A DNA stretch of 64,000 bases from Ryuthela nishihirai (taxonomy: Eukaryota > Arthropoda > Arachnida > Araneae > Heptathelidae): NCBI GenBank assembly GCA_038380435.1, contig JAWZYU010000028.1, positions 20,382,201 through 20,446,200 of the forward strand, read 5' to 3'. The translations under genes and the position numbers were made by a program. The notes below the pieces were generated by a model, which searched no databases, was not told the origin of the DNA, and worked only from the letters and a program-made list of their open reading frames with translations. This document shows, piece by piece, positions 10,704 to 21,962 of the stretch (positions within the stretch are counted from its first letter, which is position 1; each line of letters opens with the position of its first letter).

Positions 10704-11201
10704 CTATTCTGTGGTGTCTTCCTGGTGATTCTGGTCATCCACTACCTCATCCGTCATGTACAGCTTTTCAACTGCAGCTTGGACAATAAGTTCCCTGCTA
10801 CCGCCTACTAGCGTACTGGTACGTCTGAAGTCGACTGAGATGCTCTCAAAAGTTCTCTTCAAGATCACAGATTGGATATAAGCTTCAATATGTTTTCCCA
10901 CTCCAAGTCGTTTTGAGTATGCTTTATGGTACGTAGTTACAATACCATCCCACGTCAGAACATAAGGTATAATATTAACATTACACTTGTGAATTAGGCT
11001 CAACTCATTAGCCAGCAGATCATACTTCCTCTTCTTTTCAACCTCTACTGTCTGCAGGTTATCCTGAGATGTTATTCCTACTTCAATAATTGCAATCTCA
11101 TTCAATACCTTAACATGCACTACTATATCAGGCTTATTATGTTGGGCATGTGTGTCCGTCCTGATAGGCAAATCAACTTTGATGCAATAATAATATAACA
11201 A
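10704..11201 (-). CDS. Intact 165-aa ORF resembling the C-terminal (restriction-like endonuclease) domain of a LINE
   Basis: Open for 165 codons with no frameshift. It contains 'HNKPDIVVHVK', then about 8 residues later 'IIEVGITSQDN', then 'VEKKRKYDLLANEL' and 'IIPYVLTWDGIV'. This PD...E-V pattern matches the PD-(D/E)XK-like C-terminal domain of R2/R4-type LINE polyproteins. No RT precedes it: AT-rich sequence starts immediately upstream (11202+). It is most likely a 5'-truncated LINE fragment inside hAT#1, although retention of an intact frame among decayed neighbours is odd. Start at 11201 is simply the first Met. Confidence 0.6.
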   Translation of the reverse strand: MLYYYCIKVDLPIRTDTHAQHNKPDIVVHVKVLNEIAIIEVGITSQDNLQTVEVEKKRKYDLLANELSLIHKCNVNIIPYVLTWDGIVTTYHKAYSKRLGVGKHIEAYIQSVILKRTFESISVDFRRTSTLVGGSRELIVQAAVEKLYMTDEVVDDQNHQEDTTE

Positions 11202-11697
11202 TAATAAATTTATTATATTTAATATTTTTTTATAATTATTTTTTAATATAATAAAATACTTTGAAAATACCTGTTTTCATGAATAAATGTTTTATCTAGC
11301 TATGTAAATTATCTTATTGTTATCGCGTTACTAAGCATTTTTAAATTAGCATTAGGTATACCTATACCTAATTTGTTTTAGTTTAGAATAGATTGACGGT
11401 GACAAGTCCTTGCAAGTTGGTAGGCAAACACGCGGTTCATGCAATTTAACATGTTTCAACAAGAATATGGGATCTTGAAATGACTTGTTTACGGAGCAAG
11501 TGCGCCGGCATCGCAAACATATAAGTTAATGCGTGCACAAAATCAAATCTATAAAAGCGATAGCTCTAGGAATGTTTTATTATTTTTATGTGCTTCGCCG
11601 TGATAAATAGTCGTGAGTGATAAGTGTTAGAAGTCATTATAAACATTATTTTTATAACTATTTATAAATCTGTTGAGAAGTTAATTTGTATTTGAAA

Positions 11698-13523
11698 ATG
11701 TCTGAATCTACATCTAAAAAGAAATGCCGGCAGTACAGTATTGAGTATTTGAAATATGGATTTACGTATTCTCCTACAAACTAATCATTACCTTTGTGTT
11801 TAATTTGCCGAAAAGTTTTTTCAAATGAAGCTATGAAACCTTCTAGGCTACAAGAGCATTTAAATAAAATGCATGCTGATAAGAAGAACAAAGATTTATC
11901 CTATTTTCAAGAACTGGAAAAGCAATATTTAAAACAGCCAACTATGTCAAACCTTTTATGTCAAAACCCAACTTTGTCAAACCGCAAAAAGGTTTGACAT
12001 AGTTGGACATAGTCATGACATAGTTTGGACATAGTTTGACATAGTTTGACATAGTCTTCTAAACAAGATGATGATGGACTACGAGCCTCATATAAAGTTC
12101 CATTGTTAATCGCAAAAGCAGGAAAACCAGACACAATTGACGAGGAATTAATTTTGCCGGCAGTCAAAGAGATATTAAAAACTGTTCTTCATCATAAGAC
12201 ACCGTCAGATACCATCAAAAAAATTCCTCTCAGTAATAATTCAGTGCAAAGAAGAATAGACGAAATGGCAAAAGACGTTGAAATATCATTATGTGATTAC
12301 TTAAAGTCTAGCAAATTTTCCATTCAACTCGATGAATCAACTTTACCAAATAACGAAGCTCTACTCTTATCATACGTACGATTTATAAAAGAAGAAAAAA
12401 TTCACGAAGAGTTATTATTTGCTAAAAATTTGGAATCTGATATAAAGGGAGAATCTATATTTAATACCATGCAAAAGTTTTTTCGAGAAAGAAATTCCTA
12501 TTTGCAATATTTTGTCTGCTGCTACTGATGGTGCTCCAGCAATGACAGGACGTCATAAGGGTTTCATAGCGCATTTGAAACAAGCAGTACCAAATTACCT
12601 CGCTGTACATTGTATTATTCATCGTCAGCATTTGGTTGCAAAAAATTTGAATGAACGTCTGCATACGTCGCTCCATTACGTTATTAAAGCAATCAATAAG
12701 ATTAGAAGCAATTCATTGAATGACCGATTATTTGGTAAGCTTTGTAATGAAAATGATGAAGATTACAATCGCTTGCTGCTGCATACAGAAGTACGTTGGC
12801 TCTCTAAAGGTGTTTGTCTGAATCGTTTTTTCAATCTATTTGACTCAGTACTGGACTTTCTTGAAGACAGAGACGAAAAATTGCGCGAAAACCTGATTAC
12901 GTCAAAAAATGATATCGCTTATTTGACAGACCTGTTTAAAATATTTAATCAAGTTAATTTACAATTGCAAGGCGATGAGTTGAATTTAATTAAAACAAAA
13001 AACGTCATATCTGCTTTTGCGGGAAAATTTCTTCTATTCAAACGAAATCTAGGTAGAGGTGAATACAACCACTTTCCCACATTATCAGCAGTCTCTGCAA
13101 AACCGGAAGATTTACTTACTTACTGCCAACACTTGGAAGTTCTTCGTGTTGATTTTACGGAGCGTTTCCAAGATATTTTAAACATGAATATACCGAGTTG
13201 GGTTTTAGATCCTTTCGCAAACACAGATACTGAAGAATCATCAAATTTGGAAGAGGAACTCTTAGAACTCACGACTAACAAAGGACTCAAAGTAAAATTC
13301 AAACATGGATACCAAGAGTTCTGGCTTCAAAAATCAATACCAGTTCTCTACCCTGGATTGTGGGCAATAGTACATAAGTTTTAATCGCATTTCCTTCGTC
13401 CTATATGGCTGAGCGTGGATTCAGTGCAGTAGCTAATTTACTGTCAAAGAAGAGGAACAGACTACATATCACTGAACGTGGCGATCTGCGATTGATGTTA
13501 ACGAAATTGGTAACAAATTGTTA
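11698..13523 (+). pseudogene. hAT transposase (BED-finger, SCAND3/ZBED5-like), broken
   Basis: Begins with Met at 11698 and has an in-frame stop at 11782-11784. The BED zinc finger is 'CLICRKVFSNEAMKPSRL', with its His pair in 'LQEHLNKMHADK'. The DDE core has 'FSIQLDESTLPNNEALLLSY' (first Asp), then after a frameshift near 12515 'SAATDGAPAMTGRHKGF' (second Asp), 'HCIIHRQHLVAKNL' and 'LHTEVRWLSKG'. After another frameshift at 13381 the C-terminal dimerisation region reads 'FPSSYMAERGFSAVANLL' to a stop near 13523. A minisatellite at 11941-12058 interrupts the region after the finger. The transposase cuts and pastes the surrounding element; this copy cannot be active. Confidence 0.9.
11941..12058. 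repeat. TTTGACATAG minisatellite inside hAT transposase
   Basis: About six short copies of (T)TTGACATAGT at 11990-12056, preceded by inverted versions (ACTATGTCAAACC, 11941-11953). The block can form a hairpin and is absent from the hAT protein family, so it expanded or inserted after the element arrived. Confidence 0.7.
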
Positions 13524-13853
13524 ACACTCCACCAGCCTCAACCATCTCTTTAATTTTTTTATTTATTATTAATTTTGTGTTTATCTCATTATTTTTTATT
13601 TCTTATTGATTCTGTGTTTATTTTTAAAATTTTAATAAACAATTTTATTGTACATTTGGTTGTCGTTTTATTAATTTCTGCTTTATGATTTTTAATAGAT
13701 AAATAAACAGATAAATTAGGTACAGATAATATGCAACTATATTTTAATATTTCATATAAAATTAACTATTATGGACTAGAGGGGCGTTGAAATATTTATT
13801 CTCTTCTAAAGGGGGCGATGGTCCAGAAAAGATTGGGAATCACTGCTCTAGAC

Positions 13854-14072
13854 CAATGGTTCTCAACGGGGGTGCTACCGTCCCCTAGGGGGCAGTTCAG
13901 AAACTAGTGGGGCCTTTATCGTAACTTCTTATACTCGGTAAATATGTTTCCAACAGGTTTTATAGGGGGGAAATTGTTTCATCTTCGCGAAGAATTAATC
14001 ATTAGAAAAATAACACTTGCTGAAAGGAGGCATTCAGTTCAAAAAGGTAGGTCGAAAGGTTGAGAATCACTG
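13854..14072. mobile_element. Short hAT-like MITE
   Basis: Ends CAATGGTTCTCAAC and, inverted, CAGTGATTCTCAAC enclose 219 bp of non-coding DNA with G-rich blocks. It abuts the right target duplication of hAT#1. A matching 8-bp duplication was not found (CTCTAGAC against ATCAACTC). Confidence 0.6.
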
Positions 14073-15036
14073 ATCAACTCCGTTTCTTCTAACTTGAAAC
14101 CTGATGTAAGCAAACAATTCTTTGCCTTTTGGCTAAAGACCTCATCACCACTTATAAGTGTACTTGTCAGCGTAAAATGATGCTGTACAGATTTTTTTCT
14201 GATATATTCGTTTCAACGAAGCAATGGCTATGAAAATTAGATCTAATATACTTTATTTGGTTGCTAGATGATGCATTCCAACTTCACATGCATGCACTTA
14301 ATACTGATAATCAGGATATTTATGAATGTTAACAGCAAAACGAAATTAAAACCAACGAAGGAAATAAGATGGCTGCCGTTTTGTGTCACAAACCAAGGAA
14401 AGCTCATTATAAATCCGGTTTTAATCTAATGTTGAGGAAACGACAATAAAAGAAAATGCAAGTGGAATTCTGAATGTATCGGTTCTCTAAAAGTCCTTAT
14501 TTACAATTTGATTTAAGTCAGATATTCGTATTCAAGGTAAGCAAGACAAATAATTGAATGGCAACAAAACTGTGATTAATTAGCCTTGATAACTATCACG
14601 AAAAGGATTCAAGAATTGTTCACGAAAAAGGACCTGCAGAATTTAAACAAAGTATTAATATCGATAAACTCAATTCTCGATTTATCCAGTTTCCGCCTAA
14701 AGTTATATAGATACGGTTTTAGATTTTCTGCTCGCACTACCTCGATTATCGCTGTTTCGATAAGCGCTTTTTTTAAGGCACGTTATTTACTCTTTATGAG
14801 TTTACCTTTGTCATAATACTTGATGTCTGTTAATGTTACTTGAAACGAAAAGTGCACCATACTACTTAAAAACGGCACAAATTTCATGTACGACACAAAA
14901 AATATTTATGAACATAATACAAGATGCAAACGAAAATTTCAGTGAGAACGATTCTAACATCACAATATCTATTGTGTAAATCATGGAGCATTAAATACTT
15001 GGCAAAAGACTTAAACAATGGAATCTTCTCAAGGAA
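14073..15036. other. No recognised feature
   Basis: AT-rich DNA with short open frames on both strands and no family resemblance that I can defend. It lies in the large intron of the receptor gene. Confidence 0.5.
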
Positions 15037-16060
15037 AATGTCCGAGTGACTTCGTTTCGAACTCGTCATGAGCAGTTTGTGCCTTACTTCAGAAAGGAAG
15101 ATGATCTTGTGTTCTGCTCCGATGTAGATGGCCTGATGAATGCCCTTGGAATCAAGCATGACCCTCAAGAGTGGCGACTATTCATAGACTCCACGAAATT
15201 GAGTGTCAAGGTGGTTGTTGCTGTAAAATGGAAATCGACTTCCATCCATTCCGGTCGGACACGCTATCTACATGAAAGAAACCTACGGACAACCTAAAAC
15301 AGCTGTTGAACAAATATGGTTGGCATCTCTGTTGTTACTTGAAGATAGTGGCTCTGTTGATGGGTCTTCAGTTGGGATATACGAAGTACTGCTGTTTCTC
15401 ATGTGAATGGGACAACCGAGCAAAAACTTTATACTACGTGAATAGAAACTGTCCTCAGAGGAAATCTCTGAAGGTCGCAGAGAAGAATGTGGAACACCCA
15501 GCATGCACTGGCAGAAACGCACAGAATCGTGCTACTTTCCCTACACATCAAACTTGCGCTGAAAAGCTTCGCTAAAGCCATGGACTGGACTGCATCAGCT
15601 TTCAAATACTTTGCTGCAAATTTCCTCGATTCAGTGAAGGAAAATTAAAGAGAGAATTTTTGTGGGTCATCAGATCCACGAGCTGTTCAGAGACCAGAAG
15701 TTAGAAAACCTGCTTCAGGGTGACGAGAAAGAGGCTTGGGACGCGTTTCGTCTGGTGTCAACTAAATTCCTCGTGAATGTCAGAACAGACAACTACAAAA
15801 AACTGATTAAGGACATGTTGTCTCTGTATCACAAACTTTGCTGCAATATGTCCTTAAAAATCCATTTTCTCCATTCCCACTTAGATTGTTTCCCCGACAA
15901 CTGCGGCATGGTTAGTGATGAGCACGGTGAATGTTTTCACCAGGACATTGCAACGATGGAGAAATGATACCAGGGAATGTTGGCTGACTACTGTTGGAAG
16001 CTCACCGGAGATAATCCTGAGCAGCTGTACAAGCGACAGGCAAAGTGACGTCGGAAGTAG
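15037..16060 (+). pseudogene. Pseudogene of an uncharacterised arthropod protein family ('SDEHGE...FHQDI' family)
   Basis: Consecutive frames join into one protein: 'FRTRHEQFVPYF', 'DLVFCSDVDGLMNALGIKH', 'EWRLFIDSTKLSVK', 'VALLMGLQLGYTKYCCFSCE', 'CEWDNRAKTLYYV', 'LHIKLALKSFAKAMD', 'GHQIHELFRDQKLENLL', 'CNMSLKIHFLHSHLDCFPDN', 'GMVSDEHGECFHQDIATMEK' and 'LADYCWKL'. I recognise this conserved set from many unnamed predicted proteins of arthropods and cnidarians, where it behaves like a multicopy repeat. I know no assigned function. The Cys/His-rich 'YCCFSCEW' and 'SDEHGE..HQDI' blocks could bind metal. At least three frameshifts and stops near 15573, 15646 and 15965 disable this copy. No terminal repeats were found, so the parent element is undefined. 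Confidence 0.75.
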
Positions 16061-16679
16061 AAGCGGAGTTTTACCGATACTTGTCATATGTACGTATTAC
16101 TCTATTATATAAGAAACTATTGCGGATTTCTCAGAAATCGCAGTCAATTTTGCATTTTTATTGTCATTTTCGTGTTGAGCACCTTGAAATCTTTAAGAAA
16201 TTGCTACTTTTAGCTCAGAGGCATAACTTTTATGAAAATTTGTTGTCCACTGTTATGCGAAAACACCTGTTTTGGATTTCAAAGCAGGTAGAGAATCTGA
16301 GATTTCGTAGAAGACGACCGCATTTTTTTGGGGGGTAGGGAGATCGGGGACCACATGCGCCTCTCCACCCCTGGGTACGATTCAATCGGGATACATCGAA
16401 GTGGTCTGAACACTTATCAGCATACACTTTTTGTTGTATTTGAAAATATTTCGTCATAATGAATACATCGTCTTCTTTGACATATGGATAAAGAATGGCA
16501 ACTGTCGTTGATATACTGTGCATAAAGTGTTACGTAAAGATATGTATGTTGGCCAAGCCTGCATCATGCTGCTGAAAGTGAAAATAAGTGAAAAATAAGT
16601 TTATTGAACATACAAAACCTTTAACAACAAAAACAGTAATCAACAACACAAATACAGTACATACACATTCTTAGAGATA
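16061..16679. other. Probable 3' flank of the uncharacterised element; otherwise empty
   Basis: An open frame at 16045-16338 follows the pseudogene but shows no conserved motif. 16520-16660 is A-rich. The flank ends at the TA site of the next transposon. Confidence 0.4.
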
Positions 16680-17271
16680 CAGGGTGATTCAAAACTCTTG
16701 GGCCAAACTTTAAGGGGTAATAGAACACACCTAAACAAGCACTTTTCGTCATACAATGCATGGTCGGAACTCAAGCGGTGAAGCGCTAGAGGGCGCTTTC
16801 CAGTGAACACTTATAAGCGCTGGTTTTCGCACTCGTCGTCATTTCTACCGTGGATTGCAGAATGGATGTATTGTTTAACGAATCAGGAGAAGGCGGACAT
16901 GCATTTCACGTACGGAGCTGCAGACGGGAATGCGAGGGAAGCCCAAAGATTGTACCTGGAGCGCTTTCCGACCAGGCGTTGCCTCATCGTAAAACCTTTC
17001 AGCGATTGCACCAGTATCTGTGCGAAACGGGCTCTTTTGTCAGCGGCTTGCAGGATGCAGGATACACAATTGTGAAACAATCCATCCATTCTGCAATCCA
17101 CGGTAGAAATGACGACAAGTGCGAAAACCAGCGCTTATAAGTGTTCACTAGAAAGCGCCCTCTAGCGTTTCACCGCTTGAGTTCCGACCATGCATTATAT
17201 GACGAAAAGTGCTTGTTTAGGTGTGTTCTATCACCCCTTAAAGTTTGGCCCAAGAGTTTTGAATCACCCTG
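16680..17271 (+). mobile_element. Tc1/mariner-type derivative with ~185-bp inverted repeats and a DUF4817-like fragment
   Basis: The ends CAGGGTGATTCAAAACTC and AATCACCCTG are flanked by TA at 16678-16679 and 17272-17273. The arms, about 16680-16867 and 17088-17271, are nearly perfect reverse complements. The short centre encodes 'EKADMHFTYGAADGNAREAQ' and, in a second frame, 'TFQRLHQYLCETGSF', the N-terminal DUF4817 region of a DDE transposase family. The catalytic domain is absent. It is an internal-deletion product mobilised in trans, if at all. Confidence 0.85.
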
Positions 17272-17639
17272 TATATCCATGTTGGCAGGTACAATGAGAT
17301 ATCAGTCGCTTTCCAGCCTGCAGCAAGTCATTCATCTATATTCCATCTTTATGGGCAAACAAAAACTTTAGAAACTAAGAAAACTCACAAACAAACAAAA
17401 AAACCTACAACGAAACCAAATTTTTTTGTGATTATTAGTACTTTTTAACATTTTTAGCATTCCCTCCTATTGCTTTTGCTTATCATTTAACTGATTTTAG
17501 TAGTAATTCTGTATCCTCTATTTCCATAATGAAAGTCTTTTTAGCCATTCTAAACTAATTTTTATATATTTTTTCCATTCTTATGTTTATGGACAATGAA
17601 TTATAGATTCTCGGCCAATAAAACATAAAATGCCTCTGA

Positions 17640-18246
17640 AATTTCCCTTTTAGGCTGTGAAATAAATAATTTACATTCTCCATTTCTCAGATTACAGTAA
17701 TAATAATTACATTATTAACTTTTTTCTCAAAATATTAGGTTGTCTAAATACTAGATACATTATTCGATATGTATATAACTTTCTTAAATACATTATCTTA
17801 TTATTTTCGACCAGTTTATTTCTTCTGTCATTTTTATAATATGCCATTATATTCAAGAACTTCCTTTGAAAAACTTCAATACCACTGACAGAAGTTAAAT
17901 AGGTTCCTTTCCAAACAATTAAATCATATTGTATAGCAGACTGCATCCATGTATTGTATAACTTCAACATAAATGCATTTGATACTATCCTTCTTATATA
18001 ATATAATTTATATAAAAGTATCTTAATTTTTTGGTCAGCATATGAATATGTGCCGTCCTCTATAAATTTGAATCCATATGCACTCCAATTGTTGTAATTT
18101 GTTCACTTGCTTTACATGAACATGATTGTCTTTATTACACAAATTACCATATATACGTATATAATACTGCTCACAAAAATTAGAGGATATTTTCATAATG
18201 AATATGAAGCGATGAAATATTCTCTAATTTTTGTGAGCAGTGTATA
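17640..18246 (-). pseudogene. CR1/Jockey-group LINE copy J2, C-terminal part
   Basis: Minus-strand 'LYNTWMQSAIQYDLIVWKGT' and 'RKFLNIMAYYKNDRRNKLVE' match the post-RT region of this LINE class. It continues across hAT#2 into 25019-26550. Nearer the junction 'HVKQVN' and, with correction, 'MDSNL' plus 'LTKKLRY' match the segment upstream. A small MITE sits at 18167-18242. Confidence 0.75.
18167..18242. mobile_element. Mini palindromic MITE, Tc1/mariner-like
   Basis: About 76 bp. The arms CTGCTCACAAAAATTAGAG and their inverse lie at TA-rich flanks. The same element occurs at 56647-56722, which supports a mobile family. Confidence 0.8.
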
Positions 18247-18599
18247 TATATAAGCAGTGGTGAAAGTAGATTTTAATTCTTAGCGGTACGCTTCAAAGCA
18301 TAGCTATTGTGGAAAATCACACACAGGCGATTACTCCAGTGAAGCCGTCTTACAGGGGTTAATAAAGTGAAGTGTGTGGCACGTCTGTAAATGGTAGATA
18401 GGTAGTCACTGGAAGGAGAGCTGTGCACCAATCCCCTGTGTTGCACAGAACCGACCAGGCCTAGCACCTAATGTCCGACCCGGCCTTCTCGTGGTGCAGA
18501 CCGTTAGTACCTTTCAAAAGAGATACTCTCTTGTGGAAGTGAACGGAAGAGGAGGGGTGTCAGATTAGTGTGGCCTACTGATCTGGCAACTCTGGCTAC

Positions 18600-21500
18600 T
18601 TTTTTTTTTTCTACCCTGATGAGGAGTGGTCAAACACATAGGGTTCTGGTGCTGACCATATAAACCCACTGGACTGGACAGATATATGGCTCTGAGCTTG
18701 ATTATGGATCCTGATTTTGCTGCACTGGTGGGCTTCTGTGGAGGTAAATCTTCCGCTGTGTTTTCTGTTTGTTTGTAAGTTGACAGCCCCAAGTGAATAA
18801 ATTCACAGGATAGTTTATCAGCTGGTGGATAATCCTGAGCAGAGGTCATCGCAGGCACCTGAACTCTTTGCTTCTACTGGCATCGTCAAATTCTACATTG
18901 GAGGAAGTCTTCCAATGTAAATGGCTTCAGCCTTTAGTGGTGGGGGAAAGGGTCTCTGCCCCAGGCCTGTGATTAGGGGGCTGTTTGATATTGTTGGCAT
19001 TCCCTCTCTCAATAAACATAGTTTCTTTAAACATCCCACTAACCATTTTCTCTCCATAGGTAGTTGGAATGTGAGGACTCTGCACAGAGCTTACTCTTTT
19101 GATGTCCTCACACAAGAATTCCACCATTATAAATTAGATATTCTTGGCTCGCAAGAGACCAGATGGGCAGATAAAGGTCAGATTGATAAAAATAATCTTA
19201 AATTTTTCTTTTCACGGAGGAATGATAATGAGCATCTCCAAGGCATGGGTCTGCTTCTTAGTAGACACGCTGGTGAAGCTCTTCTAGGATATGAGTGCAT
19301 TAATGAAAGGTTTCTTACAGCAAAATTTCAGACGAGCGTTAAAGACTTGAATGTTATCTGTTGTTGTGACCCCACTGAGGATGCCGATGAAGATGAGAAG
19401 GATAGGTTTTACGGACAACTTCAAGATATTTTAAATTCTGTCAAGAAAGGAGATATTACCCTTGTTCTAGGTGACTTCAATGGCAAAGTTGGTACTGACT
19501 CTGACATTTGGGGAGGGGTGATAGGCCCTTTTGGTATTGGTAGCTGCAATGGCAATGGGCAACGTCTCCTACAAGTAAGTAAACTTAATGGTTTCAAAAT
19601 AACTAACACGTATTACAAACACCGCGACATGCATAAATACATATGGGTTTCACCCGATGGGCTGCATAAGAATATGATTGATTATATATTAATTAACAGC
19701 AAATGGGCTAGTTCTGTTAGGAATACCAGGTCATATAGGGGAGCTGAAATTGGATCTGACCATTATCTTGTTAAAATGTCTTGCAACTTAAACTTAAAAA
19801 GTGTTGTGCTAGGGTTAAAAAATTTACTTTTAATACTGAAGCTCTGAAAGACCCAGTTATAGCCAAAGCTTACTATGATAGGTTACTTAGTCATTATGAC
19901 AGTCATGGTATGCTTACTACTGAAGTTGAGGAAGAGTGGGATCATTTTAAACAGGCTTTATTGGACACTAACAGTGCTCTTTTAGGAAAAAAGGAGCAGA
20001 GGAGACAGAATTATTTGAGTGATAAAGCACTTGAGCTTATTTCAGAAAGAAAGAACTGCAGGAATGTCTTTAATCAATACCCTACCAGTCCTAATAGAAA
20101 GCATTACAGAGAGCTTAATAAACGTGTAAAGGATCAGTTAGCTGCTGACAAGAATCTTTGGCTTGATGGCTTGACTGACAAAGCCGAGGAAGCAGTTAGA
20201 CAGCACAATAGCAGAGAGCTGTACCAGATAGTTAATTTTTTGTGTGGTAGAAAACGGACAGGTATACAGGGATTGAAGAATAAACAAGGTAAGGTTATAG
20301 AAGGTGAGGATTCTGTCATGGCTAGCTGGGCTGAGCATTTCAGTGATGTTCTAAATAATGTGGTTAGTTCTACTTGCATTGTTTGCAACGATGATAGATG
20401 CATTACTTGCTTTAATGTTGGCTCTATAACACAATCTGAAGTTAGTTTAGCAATTTCTAAACTTAAACTTCATAAATCCCCAGGGGTAGATGAAATTACT
20501 ACCGAAATGCTTAGAGTGGGTAATGTTTCGGTTACTACATAGATGACTGAAATTTTGAATATCTTTTATGATAAAGGCATGGTTCCTAAGGATTTTACCA
20601 GAGCTATTGTTATCCCTATTTTCAAAAATGGTGATTGCAGTTCTTGAGATAACTATAGGGGTATCAGCCTGCTCTCTGTTCCAGGGAAGGTTCTTTGCAT
20701 GATTGTGCTTAATAGAATTAAGAATCTGGGTGACAGGCAATTGCGTGATGAGCAATGTGGATTCAGAAGTGGTAGGGGATGTGTGGATCAGATATTTTCA
20801 CTTAGGCAGATTCTTGAGAAATGTTTAGAGTTTCAGAAACCATCGGTTGCTAGCTTTGTTGATTTCAAAAAGGCTTTCGACTCTGTCGATCGTCATAATT
20901 TGTGGTTGATTGTGAGATCATATGGTATACCAGACAAGTTAGTTAACATAATGAAAGCTCTCTATAATAACACTGAGGCGTGTTTGAGAGTTGGTAAGTC
21001 TTGTAGCAATTGGTTTAGCATTACTTCTGGTGTTCGACAAGGGTGCATTTTGTCTCCTTTTCTCTTTAGCTTGGTTATTGATTACGTTATGCGAAATTCA
21101 TTTCAAGGGAAAGATTTTGGCCTTAAATGGTCTGGAGATACGAAAATTTCTGATTTAGATTATGCTGATCATTTAGTCCTTTTGACAAATGATGTTGATG
21201 AGATGAACTCTTTCATTCGAGCTGTTGATGAGACTGGTAGTAGAGTAGGTTTGGTTATAAACAGAGAGAAAACTAAAGTGATGAAAATTAGTCAGGCAGG
21301 CTGTGATTCAGTTAATCTGAATGGTTGAAGTCTTGAGCAGGTGTCACAGTTTAATTATCTTGGGAGCTATGTAACAGATAATTGTGATGTGTGGCATGAG
21401 ATTAACAGACGAATAGGGATTGCTGCCGGGACTTTTAAGAAACTATGGAGAGTGTGGAGAAATAGGCGTATACACCTAAAGACTAAAATTAGACTGTAAA

Positions 21501-21962
21501 ATAGTTTGGTTCTTTCTAGGGTTGGTTATGGTAGTGAAACGTGGACGCTGTGTAAGCAAGATAACAGGAAACTAGATGCTTTTGATTCTAGATGCTTACG
21601 CAGTATCTTGGGCATTAGGTGGTTCAACTTTGTAACTAATGATGAGGTTAGGCAAAGGAGTTTGCAACCTCCTTTAAGCAGCATATTGTGCAGAGAGAGA
21701 TTCCGTTGGTTTGGCCATGTTGCCCGTATGAATAATTATAGATTGGCGAATAGGGTTATGAACAGTGTGCCTAAAAGCCTCAGAAAGAAGGGGAGACCTA
21801 GGATGCGGTGGGCAGACAATGTCAAACAGGACCTTGTTAGAATTGGTGTGCAGTGACCAGGTGCAGTAGATGTAGCTCAGGACAGACTTGCTTGGAGAAC
21901 TAAATTGCACGGTCTGGTTGAACCTCTTTAGCCCATGGCTGCTTGAGGATGATGATGATGGA
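18600..21962 (+). mobile_element. RTE-like LINE copy B, near full length, inside hAT#2
   Basis: Contains the apurinic-like endonuclease, linker, RT and C-terminal region, ending in a (GAT)n tail (21947-21960). The region 18600-18920 before the first Met is probably 5' non-coding. It is the most complete of the four family copies in this window. Confidence 0.85.
18921..21856 (+). pseudogene. RTE-like ORF2 (endonuclease + reverse transcriptase), disabled
   Basis: The endonuclease (18921-19800) shows 'GSWNVRTLHRAYS', 'GSQETRW', 'VLGDFNGKVG', 'MIDYILINSKW' and 'IGSDHYLVKMS', the APE-type catalytic set. One A is missing from the A-run near 19797, shifting frame. From 19781 to 21856 the protein stays in a single frame but carries stops near 20540, 20646, 21326 and 21497. 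RT motifs are 'SFVDFKKAFDSVDRH', 'SGVRQGCILSPFLFS' and 'DLDYADHLVLL'; the catalytic YADD is mutated to YADH. The C-terminus has 'RFRWFGHVARMNN'. The enzyme would nick DNA and prime reverse transcription; this copy cannot. Confidence 0.9.

Larger units (their letters stand above)
10536..13845 (+). mobile_element. hAT transposon #1 (ZBED/SCAND3-like)
   Basis: Terminal inverted repeats CATAGATTCCCAAC and, inverted, CAGTGATTCCCAAT are flanked by CTCTAGAA (10528-10535) and CTCTAGAC (13846-13853), an 8-bp duplication with one mismatch. GGGGGCG-rich subterminal blocks occur at both ends. Inside lie a broken plus-strand transposase and a minus-strand endonuclease-like ORF from another element. It is inserted in RTE copy D. 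Confidence 0.85.

Noticed and set aside
13854..14072. Target duplication for the small hAT MITE
   Set aside because: The adjacent octamers CTCTAGAC and ATCAACTC do not match, so the element is reported on its inverted ends alone.
16045..16338. 97-codon open frame after the uncharacterised pseudogene
   Set aside because: It overlaps the pseudogene end in another frame and contains none of the family's conserved blocks.
18273..18600. hAT#2 transposase in the left arm
   Set aside because: No BED finger, catalytic or dimerisation motif was found in any frame between the terminal repeat and RTE copy B.
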